Assembly (NCBI RefSeq): GCF_040649515.1
Contig: NZ_JBEZFP010000001.1
Coordinates: 1 to 64,000 of the forward strand
Source of the DNA: Yinghuangia elevatio
GTDB lineage: Bacteria; Actinomycetota; Actinomycetes; Streptomycetales; Streptomycetaceae
Direction: 5' to 3'
DNA: 64,000 bases
The notes beneath the pieces were generated by a model. It searched no databases, had not been told where the DNA came from, and saw only the letters and a program-made list of their open reading frames with translations. How positions within the stretch are numbered: the first letter of the stretch is position 1; every line of letters starts with the position of its first letter. Position numbers and translations under genes: made by a program. This document shows, one piece after another, positions 55,120 through 63,020 of the stretch.

Positions 55120-55391
55120 CGTCGGGCCCGGCCCCCGCCCGGTGGTCGCCGCCGAACCCGGTCGGCACTCGACGTGTCGAGCCAGGCCCAGGTCGTCAAC
55201 CTGCTCCTGCGGCGGGACCTGGGCACCGCGTTCGTCTTCATCGCCCACGACCTGGCGGTGGTACGGCACTTCTGCGAACGTGTCGCGGTCATGTACCCGG
55301 GCCGGATCGTGGAGGTCGCGGACCCGGCGCCACCGCCGCCCAGCAGGTGGCCTGCCACTTCCCGACCCCGTTCGGCGAGGCGGTAGCGTGA
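55120..55391 (+). pseudogene. Remnant of an oligopeptide/dipeptide ABC transporter ATPase gene (OppF/DppF type)
   Basis: Pieces of the C-terminal half of a peptide-ABC ATPase are found in two or three frames. RPVVAAEP (a Walker B relic) stands in one frame, then a +1 shift gives SALDVSSQAQVVNLL and FVFIAHDLAVVRHFCERV (D-loop and switch histidine) with YPGRIVE, and after a deletion QQVACHFPTPFGEA resembles the family C-terminal end. No start codon or Walker A is present. The gene is broken beyond function. It suggests that the neighbouring aminopeptidase and GntR genes once stood beside a peptide importer. Confidence 0.82.
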
Positions 55392-55491
55392 CGGCTACCG
55401 CCTGATTGTCCGGGAATATGCCGCGCCCCGCAGCCGCCGTGCCCCCGCCGCAGACCCGGCGGAGCGCCGCCACCACCGACTGGAGGAACCT

Positions 55492-56958
55492 GTGACCCAG
55501 GACCCGTCCCGGCCCGCCGACTCCGCACCGGCCGACCGCTTCCACACCGGCAGCCACGACCTGCCGGTCTCGGACGCGCTCGCGGCGTTCATGAGCGGCG
55601 GTTGGGCGCCCAGTCCGCTGCCCGACCTCACCCTGGCCGAGATCGCGCCGTGGACCGCCAAGCGGCGGGCCCGGCTGTCCGCGCGGTTCCCGGGCGAGCG
55701 GCTGGTGGTCCCGTCCGGCGTGCTCAAAGTGCGCAGCAACGACGACGACCACCGCTTCCGCCCGCACACCGCGTACGCGTACCTCACCGGTGAGCAGGAA
55801 CCCGGCGGCGTGCTGGTGATGGAGCCCGTCGGCGGCACCCACGAGGCCCGGCTCTACCTGCGTCCGCGCTCGCCGCGCGACTCCGGGGAGTTCTTCCGGG
55901 ACCGTCGGTACGGCGAGTTCTGGGTCGGCCGCCGTCCCACCCTCGACGAGGCGTCCGCGCTGCTCGGCATCGAGACCGTGCACCTGGACCGGCTCCCCGA
56001 CCTGTTCCGCGGCCCCAACGTGGCCACGCGCGTGCTGTCCGGCGAGGACCCCGCGGTGGACGCGCTCGTGCCGGTGCGCGGGGACACCGAGCAGAACCTC
56101 GAACTGGCTTCGTACCTCTCGGAGATGCGTCTCATCAAGGACGAATGGGAGGTCACGCAGCTCCAGTTGGCCGTCGACCACACCGCGTCCGGATTCGAGG
56201 ACGTCGTGCGCGCACTGCCGCAGGCGCTGCGCCACCCGCGCGGCGAGCGTTGGATCGAGGGGGTCTTCCGGCTGCGCGCCCGCGCCGAGGGCAACGGCAC
56301 CGGCTACGAGACGATCGCCGCGTCCGGCGCCCACGCGTGCGTGCTGCACTGGATCCGCAACGACGGTGCCCTGGACCGCGACAAGCTCCTGCTGCTGGAC
56401 GCGGGCGTGGAGACCGACTCGCTCTACACCGCCGACATCACCCGCACGCTGCCGCTGTCCGGGCGGTTCAGCAGCTCGCAACGGGACGTCTACCAGCTGG
56501 TGTTGGACGCCCAGCAGGCCGGCATCGACGCGCTGCGGCCGGGGGCCAGCTTCCGGGACTTCCACCAGGCGGCGATGCGGGTGATCGCGACCGGGCTGCA
56601 CGAGTGGGGCGTCCTGCCGGTGGGCGTCGAGGAGTCGCTGCGCCCGGAGAGCGGGCTGCACCGCCGCTACACGCTGTGCAGCAGCGGCCACATGCTCGGC
56701 ATGGACGTGCACGACTGCGCCAAGGCGCGCGCCGAGACGTACCTCGACGGCAAGTTGGAGGTGGGGCACGTGCTGACCGTCGAGCCCGGCCTGTACCTCC
56801 AGCCCGACGACGAGACACTGCCGCCCGAGCTGCGCGGCATCGGCATCCGGATCGAGGACGACCTGGTGGTCACCGAGGACGGCGCCCGCCTGATGTCCGC
56901 CGCGCTGCCGCGCGACCCGGACGCGATCGAGGAATGGATGGGCGGCCTGATGGGCTGA
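55492..56958 (+). CDS. M24B aminopeptidase P (Xaa-Pro aminopeptidase)
   Basis: A 488-residue metallopeptidase that removes N-terminal residues preceding proline. The N-terminal AMP_N domain is complete; the dinuclear metal site residues are D303, D315 (DAGVETDSLYTAD), H400 (SGHMLGMDVHD), E431 (TVEPGLY) and E455 (GIRIEDD). One extra residue lies between the first two ligands compared with the common spacing. GTG start with GGAGG 6 nt upstream. It faces the GntR gene and the ABC-ATPase remnant, in keeping with peptide use. Confidence 0.93.
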   Translation: MTQDPSRPADSAPADRFHTGSHDLPVSDALAAFMSGGWAPSPLPDLTLAEIAPWTAKRRARLSARFPGERLVVPSGVLKVRSNDDDHRFRPHTAYAYLTGEQEPGGVLVMEPVGGTHEARLYLRPRSPRDSGEFFRDRRYGEFWVGRRPTLDEASALLGIETVHLDRLPDLFRGPNVATRVLSGEDPAVDALVPVRGDTEQNLELASYLSEMRLIKDEWEVTQLQLAVDHTASGFEDVVRALPQALRHPRGERWIEGVFRLRARAEGNGTGYETIAASGAHACVLHWIRNDGALDRDKLLLLDAGVETDSLYTADITRTLPLSGRFSSSQRDVYQLVLDAQQAGIDALRPGASFRDFHQAAMRVIATGLHEWGVLPVGVEESLRPESGLHRRYTLCSSGHMLGMDVHDCAKARAETYLDGKLEVGHVLTVEPGLYLQPDDETLPPELRGIGIRIEDDLVVTEDGARLMSAALPRDPDAIEEWMGGLMG

Positions 56959-57233
56959 ACCCGCTGTCGTCACGCGTGCGCCGGCGGACCCGTGCGTCCG
57001 CCGGTGCACGCTGCTTTGTGCCGGTCGCCGCCAATGCACACAGTTGTGGGCATCGATACGGGGTTGTACGTCATCCGCATAGCGCGGCCAAATCCGCGCG
57101 GGCGAGACGATGGAATATGCAATCTGGCTCCTCAGCTATGTTCCGTCTCAACCCCGCGGGCTTGAATTGAGTCAGGCAAGAACGCGGACCACCGCGCGGA
57201 ACACCACACGGACCACAAGCTGAGGAGCCTGAA

Positions 57234-58070
57234 ATGACGGACACCATCCTGGTTCTGGGCGGCAACGGCAAGACCGGCCGCCGCGTCGCCGAGCGCCTCG
57301 CGGCCCGCGGCACCGACATCCGGATCGGCTCGCGCAGCGCCGCGATCCCGTTCGACTGGAACGACCCGTCGACATGGAAGGCGGCGGTCGCCGACGTCTC
57401 GGCCGTCTACATCACGTACGTGCCGGACCTCGCCGTCCCGGGCGCCCCGGACGCGGTGGCCGCCTTCACCGAGACCGCGGTCGGCGCCGGGGTCCGCCGC
57501 CTGGTGCTGCTGTCCGGGCGCGGCGAGGTAGAGGCGCAGAACGCCGAGGAGCGCCTGCGGGTGGTGGCCGAGGGGGCCGGCGCCGAGTGGACGGTCGTGC
57601 GGGCCTCGTGGTTCGCCCAGAACTTCAACGAGAACTTCCTGATCGAGCCGATCCTCGCCGGTGAGGTCGCGCTGCCGGTCGGCGACGTGAAGGAGCCCTT
57701 CATCGACGTCGAGGACATCGCGGACGTCGCGGTGGCCGCGCTCACCGAGGACGGCCACAGCGGCGAGGTCTACGAGGTCACCGGGCCGCGGCTGATCAGC
57801 TTCGCCGAGGCGGTGGCGGAGATCGGGACGGCGACCGGGCGCGAGATCGCGTACGTGACGGTCCCGATGGAGGCCTACGCGACGGTGCTCACCGAGGAGG
57901 CCGGCCTTGACGGGGAGACGGTCGGGTTCCTGACCTACCTGTTCACCGAGGTCCTGGACGGCCGCAACGCACACCTGTCGGACGGCGTGCAGCGTGCGCT
58001 CGGCCGCGAGCCGCGCGACTTCTCCGACTTCGCCCGGGACGCCGCGGCCACCGGCGTCTGGACCGCCTGA
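57234..58070 (+). CDS. NmrA-type NAD(P)-binding oxidoreductase
   Basis: A 278-residue atypical SDR. The dinucleotide motif is GGNGKTG (9-15); the active-site tyrosine/lysine pair is absent, as in NmrA/HSCARG-like proteins, and the FAQNFNENFL segment and FIDVEDIADVAV are typical. It may be a redox sensor or reductase. Preceded by 270 bp of intergenic DNA with an AT-richer part near 57080-57180. Followed by a DUF1772 gene 100 nt on, probably the same operon. Confidence 0.87.
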   Translation: MTDTILVLGGNGKTGRRVAERLAARGTDIRIGSRSAAIPFDWNDPSTWKAAVADVSAVYITYVPDLAVPGAPDAVAAFTETAVGAGVRRLVLLSGRGEVEAQNAEERLRVVAEGAGAEWTVVRASWFAQNFNENFLIEPILAGEVALPVGDVKEPFIDVEDIADVAVAALTEDGHSGEVYEVTGPRLISFAEAVAEIGTATGREIAYVTVPMEAYATVLTEEAGLDGETVGFLTYLFTEVLDGRNAHLSDGVQRALGREPRDFSDFARDAAATGVWTA

Positions 58071-58082
58071 CCGCCGAACGAT

Positions 58083-58098
58083 AAGCGACAAGCGACAA
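58083..58098. repeat. AAGCGACAAGCGACAA, inverted copy at 62818-62833
   Basis: This 16-mer occurs exactly, in reverse complement, at 62818-62833, 4.7 kb away. Each copy is part of a short heptamer tandem (AGCGACA / TGTCGCT). Confidence 0.7.
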
Positions 58099-58106
58099 CC
58101 GACGAC

Positions 58107-58145
58107 GACCGACGACCGCGACCGACGACCGCGACCGACGACCGC
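58107..58145. repeat. Three tandem copies of GACCGACGACCGC
   Basis: Exact 13-nt units at 58107-58119, 58120-58132 and 58133-58145, followed by a partial unit, between the NmrA stop and the ribosome-binding site of the DUF1772 gene. Confidence 0.9.
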
Positions 58146-58170
58146 GACCGATTGCCCGGAGGGCAGCACT

Positions 58171-58653
58171 ATGGACGGAACCCTGTTCGCACTGACGCTG
58201 GCCACCGCGCTCGGCAGCATCGCCATGGGCGGCGTGTTCTACGGATTCTCGGTACTGGTGATGCCTGGCCTGGCCCAGGTCCCGGCCAAGGACGCCACGG
58301 GCGTGATGCAGGGCATCAACCGCTCGGCGATCACCTTCCGCTTCCTGTCCGTGTTCATGGGCACCACCGTGGCGTCGCTGGGACTCGGGATCTGGGCGCT
58401 GGTCGACTGGCACGGCGACTACTCCGGCTTCCTGGTCGCGGGGGCGGCGACGTACCTGGTCGCGGGCTTCATGCTCACCGTCGGTTACCACGTGCCGCGC
58501 AACGAGGCACTGGACAAGGTGACCGCCGGCACCCCCGAGGCGGACCGCATGTGGGCGGCGTACCTGGTCGACTGGACGCGCATGAACCACGTGCGCGGCC
58601 TGGCCGGCATCGTCGCGGGCGGCCTGCTGATCGCCGGGATCGCGGCCGGCTGA
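58171..58653 (+). CDS. DUF1772 membrane protein (anthrone-oxygenase-like)
   Basis: A 160-residue membrane protein with four helices (about 5-28, 55-78, 85-105, 140-158). The pattern with FYGFSVLVMPGL after helix one and RNEALD in the loop marks DUF1772, a family that includes anthrone oxygenases. GGAGGG lies 7 nt before the ATG. Pairing with an NmrA-type reductase gene is common in streptomycetes; a joint oxidoreductase function is inference. Confidence 0.88.
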   Translation: MDGTLFALTLATALGSIAMGGVFYGFSVLVMPGLAQVPAKDATGVMQGINRSAITFRFLSVFMGTTVASLGLGIWALVDWHGDYSGFLVAGAATYLVAGFMLTVGYHVPRNEALDKVTAGTPEADRMWAAYLVDWTRMNHVRGLAGIVAGGLLIAGIAAG

Positions 58654-58694
58654 CCGAATCGACCCGGGTTAACCTGATCCGGCACGTCGTTCAC

Positions 58695-58727
58695 GAGGGC
58701 CCGGACGCCAGTGGCGTCCGGGCCCTC
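58695..58727 (+). terminator. Perfect 15-bp hairpin terminator
   Basis: Stem 58695-58709 with 58713-58727, loop AGT, no T tail. It lies about 40 nt after the DUF1772 stop and before the sigma-factor gene. Confidence 0.85.
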
Positions 58728-58832
58728 ACGGCGCCCTGCGACCGTCCGCCGGAAATTCCTCCGACTTTCTCCGCGCCGCCGGGCAACCCGTATCGCCCCG
58801 GCCGTACTCGTGCTGCATGAAGGAGGTGCCGA

Positions 58833-59381
58833 TTGAGCCCGGACGAGGCGGCACAGTTCCACGAGTTCGTCCAGGCACGCTGGGCGCGGCTCGTGCGCAC
58901 GGCGTACCTGCTGACCGGCGACCACGGCGAGGCCGAGGACCTGGCGCAGAACACCCTGGTGAGGGTGTACGGCGCCTGGCACCGCGTGCAGTCCGCCGAC
59001 AGCCCCGACGCGTACCTGCGCCGCATGCTCGTCAACGCGAACGCCGCGAGGTTCCGCAAGAAACGCATCACCCAGCTCCTGGGGGCGGAGGCCCCGGAGC
59101 GGGGCGAGGCGGACTCCGCGGACCGCATCGGGCAGCGTGACGCGCTCATGCGGGCGCTGGCACAACTGCCGCCGAAGCAGCGCGCCGCCGTGGTCCTGCG
59201 CTACTGGGACGACCTGCCGGAGACGGAGGTGGCCGAGATCCTCGGCTGCTCGGTCGGCACGGTCAAGAGCCAGGCGTCGAAGGGCCTCGCGAAGCTGCGC
59301 GCGGACCCCGGACTCGACGGGCCGCAATGGCACTCCAGCCCGCACGAGAACTCGGAGGAGCTGGTCCATGACCGGTCGTGA
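58833..59381 (+). CDS. ECF sigma factor, SigE family
   Basis: A 182-residue sigma-70 family factor with region 2 (FVQARWARLVRTAYLLTGDHGEAEDLAQNTLVRVY) and region 4 (LAQLPPKQRAAVVLRYWDDLPETEVAEILGCSVGTVKSQASKGLAKLR). The TTG at 58833 sits 4 nt after a perfect AGGAGGTG. The gene overlaps the next, membrane-protein gene by 14 nt, so the latter may restrain it. No recognisable own promoter was picked out. Confidence 0.93.
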   Translation: MSPDEAAQFHEFVQARWARLVRTAYLLTGDHGEAEDLAQNTLVRVYGAWHRVQSADSPDAYLRRMLVNANAARFRKKRITQLLGAEAPERGEADSADRIGQRDALMRALAQLPPKQRAAVVLRYWDDLPETEVAEILGCSVGTVKSQASKGLAKLRADPGLDGPQWHSSPHENSEELVHDRS

Positions 59382-60219
59382 CGAAGGACAGTGGATGCGC
59401 GAGCGGTTCGAGCTCGGCATCGGGGAACTGCCGGACATCCCGGTACCGCACGAGGCGATCGTGCGCCGCGGACGGGCCCGGCGGCGTACCCGCAACGCCG
59501 TGGCGGGCTCGGTCGCCTCGGTGCTGGTGGTCGCCGGGCTCGTGGCCGGCTTCACGCTGCCGGGCGGCGGCGGGAAGCAGACCACCGCCACCGATCCGAT
59601 CCCACCGTCGACCCCGGCGAGTACGGCACCACCGCAGACGACCCCCGCGCCGCCGAACCCGCTGGGGCTGGGCCGCGTGGCCCTGGCGTCCGGCCCGATG
59701 GACGGGCACACCTGGGAACTGACCCGGGTGCGGACGCAGGGCGAGTACGAGGAGGACACCTACGTCCTGCCCGGGGAGCCGACGCGCGCACCGAAGAAGC
59801 AGCAGGGCTACTGCGAGACGTTCGAAATCGCGGTCGACGGCCGGACGGTCGGCGATACCGGGCGCCAATGCGGCGACGCCCCGGACTGGGCCGGTGCCGA
59901 CCGTGTGCCGGGCCAGATCAACTTCCTGACCGTGGAGGTCGACGACAAGCCGGACCACACGGACCTCGGCTTCGGCACGTTGGGCGCCGTCACGTGGGGT
60001 TTCGTGTCCCCGGACGTCGACAACGTCCGCGTGACCTTCAAGGACACCGGCGAGACCAAGACGCTGGCGCCGCAGTCGGCCGCCGGCGTGTCCGAGCGGT
60101 TCTACTTGCTCACCGTGGAACACAAGACCGGTTACGGGCGGAACGCGGACCTGGTGGCGTACGACGCCGCGGGCAACATCGTCGCCCAGGAACTCAACCG
60201 CCAGGTCAGCGCGGACTAG
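59368..60219 (+). CDS. Membrane partner of the sigma factor, possible anti-sigma
   Basis: A 283-residue bitopic protein: a 45-residue cytosolic basic segment (ELPDIPVPHEAIVRRGRARRR), one membrane helix (about 46-66), a Thr/Pro linker, and an external beta-rich domain of about 200 residues with two cysteines. There is no zinc anti-sigma HxxxCxxC motif, so the anti-sigma role rests on gene coupling with the SigE-type gene and topology. ATG at 59368 after GGAGGAG. Confidence 0.78.
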   Translation: MTGRDEGQWMRERFELGIGELPDIPVPHEAIVRRGRARRRTRNAVAGSVASVLVVAGLVAGFTLPGGGGKQTTATDPIPPSTPASTAPPQTTPAPPNPLGLGRVALASGPMDGHTWELTRVRTQGEYEEDTYVLPGEPTRAPKKQQGYCETFEIAVDGRTVGDTGRQCGDAPDWAGADRVPGQINFLTVEVDDKPDHTDLGFGTLGAVTWGFVSPDVDNVRVTFKDTGETKTLAPQSAAGVSERFYLLTVEHKTGYGRNADLVAYDAAGNIVAQELNRQVSAD

Positions 60220-60358
60220 AAGCGCCTTTGTCGGGTGCTCCGGCGGGCCGTCCTCGACGCCCCCGCCGTGGACGGGCCCGCCCACCCGTCGCCGCTCGTC
60301 GGACCGACGCCCCTGGCCCCACGAGGAACTGCCGCCCCGGGCCGTCCGTTCGGCGGAT

Positions 60359-61051
60359 ATGGGGACCAACACGCGAACAGGACGCAAGGGAACGGGACCC
60401 GGCGCGATCACCCCGGACGGCTGCGCGGTCGAGCTCTACACGCGCCTGCCCGCCGGGGCCGAGCCGGACATCATTGCCGCGGCGGTGCCGGCGGGTGCGC
60501 GCATCCTCGAACTGGGCTGCGGCGTCGGCCGGATGACGCATCCGCTGGTGGCCCACGGCTTCACCGTGACGGCCGTCGACGAGTCCCGGGAGATGCTCGA
60601 CCACGTCCGCGGGGCTCGGACCGTCCACAGTTCCATTGAACTCCTGGACCTGGGCCAGCAGTTCGACGCGGTCGTCCTCGCGTCGTTCCTGGTGAACACC
60701 GGGGATGCCGACGAGCGGCAGGCCCTGCTGCGCACCTGCGCACGACACCTCGCGCCGGGCGGCCGCGTGCTGCTCCAGCGCGAGGGGCAAGGGTGGCACA
60801 CGAACCTGCCGAGCGAGCGCGTCGACCCGGCCGGCTTCACCGTGCGCATGGTGTCGTCCGACCCGGTCGGCGACGGGGTGAACTCGATATACGCGGAGTA
60901 CGAATTCCCCGACGCCACCTGGACCCAGACATTCCTTTCCCGACCGCTGACGGACGATCAGCTGGACGCGGCACTCGCGCAGGAGGGCCTTGCGGTGGAC
61001 GCGTACCTCACCGACGACCGCACGTGGGTCTGCGCGCGCCGAGCCGCTTAG
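60359..61051 (+). CDS. Class I SAM-dependent methyltransferase
   Basis: A 230-residue methyltransferase. Motif I is ILELGCGVGR, the acidic residue after strand 2 is VTAVDESREML, and LDLGQQFDAVVLASFLVN covers the motif II region; GGRVLLQREGQGW follows. Substrate unknown. The gene stands between the sigma operon and the lipoprotein gene with about 140 nt free upstream. Confidence 0.88.
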   Translation: MGTNTRTGRKGTGPGAITPDGCAVELYTRLPAGAEPDIIAAAVPAGARILELGCGVGRMTHPLVAHGFTVTAVDESREMLDHVRGARTVHSSIELLDLGQQFDAVVLASFLVNTGDADERQALLRTCARHLAPGGRVLLQREGQGWHTNLPSERVDPAGFTVRMVSSDPVGDGVNSIYAEYEFPDATWTQTFLSRPLTDDQLDAALAQEGLAVDAYLTDDRTWVCARRAA

Positions 61052-61118
61052 CCTGCCGCGCTGCGCTCGGCCGCGCCGCGCGGCCGTGGTCCCGGGGCCA
61101 CCGCCGCGCGGCGCGTAC

Positions 61119-61160
61119 GGGAACCGGCTCGGGGGGAACCGCTCGGGGGAACCGGCTCGG
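61119..61160. repeat. Three near-identical GGGAACCGGCTCGG units
   Basis: A 14-nt unit repeated three times (middle copy lacks one G) between the methyltransferase stop and the lipoprotein start. Confidence 0.8.
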
Positions 61161-61219
61161 CCTCCGCTCCGTCACATCGGCGCGGGTCGCGGTTTCGGGT
61201 TCCTGTCGAAGGAGTGGGC

Positions 61220-61735
61220 GTGTTGCGCTGGGCCACAGGGCTTTCCATGCGATCGGGCATGTTGGCGGTGGGACTCGCCTTCGCGGTGGGATGCGGGTCG
61301 TCCTCGTCGTCCGGCGACGGGCGGCAGTGCACGATGATCGGGTCGCGCGTCGGCGTCGGGCTGGAGATAGCGGCGCAATACGCGGAGCGGACCGCCGCCG
61401 CGCACATGCGCGCCTGTGCCGGGGACGTGTGCCGCGAGGGCGACCTGCAGTTGTCTCCGTCCAGTTCCGCCGTCCCGCTCCCGTGCACCGGCGAGGTGTG
61501 CGGGGCGCAGGCGACACCCACCGGCGCGAAGAACGGATTCCTCGGCGTCCCGGAGCTGACCGGCGCACCGCTACGGGTGTCGCTGACGCTGAGCGACGCG
61601 GCGGGGGCCGAGGTGCTGGTCCGGGAGATCGAGGTGACGCCATCCCAGACGTATCCGAACGGACCCGACTGCGGTCCCGGCGGATTCCAGGCGTCTCTTG
61701 CGGTGGGAGCGGACGGGGTGCTCGCGGCGCGCTGA
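61220..61735 (+). CDS. Small lipoprotein
   Basis: A 171-residue lipoprotein; hydrophobic core with AVGCGS lipobox (Cys near residue 25), then Ser-rich spacer. The mature part has about seven cysteines, several in C-x-G/D-x-V-C pairs (ACAGDVC, PCTGEVC), so disulfides are likely. I know no family. GTG at 61220 with GAAGGAG 5 nt upstream. Confidence 0.75.
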   Translation: MLRWATGLSMRSGMLAVGLAFAVGCGSSSSSGDGRQCTMIGSRVGVGLEIAAQYAERTAAAHMRACAGDVCREGDLQLSPSSSAVPLPCTGEVCGAQATPTGAKNGFLGVPELTGAPLRVSLTLSDAAGAEVLVREIEVTPSQTYPNGPDCGPGGFQASLAVGADGVLAAR

Positions 61736-61756
61736 GGCCGTCCGCGCACAATTCGC

Positions 61757-61780
61757 TTGACTTCAACCGAACTTCAAGTT
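61757..61780 (+). promoter_or_regulatory. Promoter/operator with ACTTCAA repeats
   Basis: TTGACT (61757-61762) is a good -35. Overlapping it are two ACTTCAA copies (61760-61766, 61771-61777), 11 nt apart, and the palindrome AACTTCAAGTT (61770-61780). A regulator bound here would control the dehydrogenase gene at 61842. The matching -10 is weak (TGCATC). Confidence 0.5.
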
Positions 61781-61841
61781 GCATCGTGAGGGTGAGCGCG
61801 GTGCGTACGGCGACCGCGCCCGAACCGACGGGATGTGGCCC

Positions 61842-62759
61842 ATGCACGCTGTGTTGCTCACCGAATTCGGCACGCCCGACGTGCTGCGGCTCACGGAGGT
61901 GCCCACCCCGGAGCCCGGCCCGGGCAGCATCCGGGTTCTGGTACGCGCCGCGGGCGTGCAGCCGGCCGACACGATGCTGCGCCGCGGGTTCGGGCCGCCG
62001 TCGATGGCGGTCGACCTCCCTCTCGTGCCGGGCAACGAGTTCGCGGGCGTGGTCGACGCGGTCGGCGACGGGGTCACCGAATTCTCCGCCGGGGACGAGG
62101 TATTGGGCTGGTCGATGCTGGGGTCGTACGCGGAGGCCGTGGTCGTGCCCGTCGACCAGGTGGTCCGCAAGCCCGCGTCGATGCCCTGGGAGGTCGCGGG
62201 CGTGATGTCGGCTTCCGGCCAGACCGCGCACCGTGCGCTGCGCGAACTGCGGGTGGGCCCCGGCGACACCGTGCTGGTGCACGCCGCCGCGGGCGGGGTC
62301 GGTACGGCGGCGGTCCAACTGGCCGTCGCCTGGGGCGCCGTGGCCGTGGGCACCGCGAGCGAGGCCAACCACGACTACGTGCGGGCGCTGGGCGCGACCC
62401 CGGTGGTGTACGGGGACGGTCTCGCCGCCCGGGTGCGAGCCGCGGCCCCGCAAGGCGTGGACGCGGTGCTGGACGCCGCCGGGCGCGGGGCGCTGGACGC
62501 GTCCGTCGAACTGGTCGCCGACCGTTCGCGCATCGGCACGATCATCGACTTCGAGGGCGCGGAGCGCCTCGGTGCCGTGGGCCTGCGCGGCGGCCCCGGG
62601 GCCCGCACGACCGCTCGGCTGGGCGAGTTGGTCGACTTGTACGAGAAGGGTGCGCTCGCGGTCCACGTACGGCAGCGGCTGCCGCTCGCCGAGGCGGCGG
62701 AGGCGCATCGGATCGTCGAAGCGGGGCACGGTCGCGGGAAGGTCGTGCTCGTCCCCTGA
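61842..62759 (+). CDS. Zinc-independent quinone-reductase-like medium-chain dehydrogenase
   Basis: A 305-residue MDR-family oxidoreductase. GroES-like N-domain with PGNEFAGVV, and Rossmann domain with AAAGGVGTAAVQLA. No catalytic zinc cysteine set is visible, as in NADPH:quinone reductases. ATG 61842 matches the usual family start; ATG 61833 is in frame three codons earlier. Confidence 0.88.
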   Translation: MHAVLLTEFGTPDVLRLTEVPTPEPGPGSIRVLVRAAGVQPADTMLRRGFGPPSMAVDLPLVPGNEFAGVVDAVGDGVTEFSAGDEVLGWSMLGSYAEAVVVPVDQVVRKPASMPWEVAGVMSASGQTAHRALRELRVGPGDTVLVHAAAGGVGTAAVQLAVAWGAVAVGTASEANHDYVRALGATPVVYGDGLAARVRAAAPQGVDAVLDAAGRGALDASVELVADRSRIGTIIDFEGAERLGAVGLRGGPGARTTARLGELVDLYEKGALAVHVRQRLPLAEAAEAHRIVEAGHGRGKVVLVP

Positions 62760-62814
62760 GTCCGGCCGTCGGCGCCGTCCCGACCGCGGCAGCGGCAGCG
62801 GACTTCGACGACTT

Positions 62815-62838
62815 CGCTTGTCGCTTGTCGCTTGTCGC
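62815..62838. repeat. CGCTTGT heptamer tandem
   Basis: Three full CGCTTGT copies and a partial fourth; contains the reverse complement of the 16-mer at 58083-58098. It lies in the 260-bp gap after the dehydrogenase gene. Confidence 0.8.
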
Positions 62839-63020
62839 CACTGTCATTGCCATCACAGTCGTCGACGGCGTCACTGAGACCGTCGGCCGTGTGCCGTGCC
62901 CGTTTTCCGTCTTCCCACGGGCACGGCGCACGGCCGACTTGCGTTCTCGTGCGCCCACTTCGTCCCACGGTGGCTCGCACGCCCGACAGCAGGTACGTCA
63001 GCGGAGGCGCGGCCCGAGCG

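Noticed and set aside
58083..62833. Transposon bounded by the 16-nt inverted repeats
   Set aside because: No transposase or target-site duplication; the repeats are parts of simple heptamer tandems.
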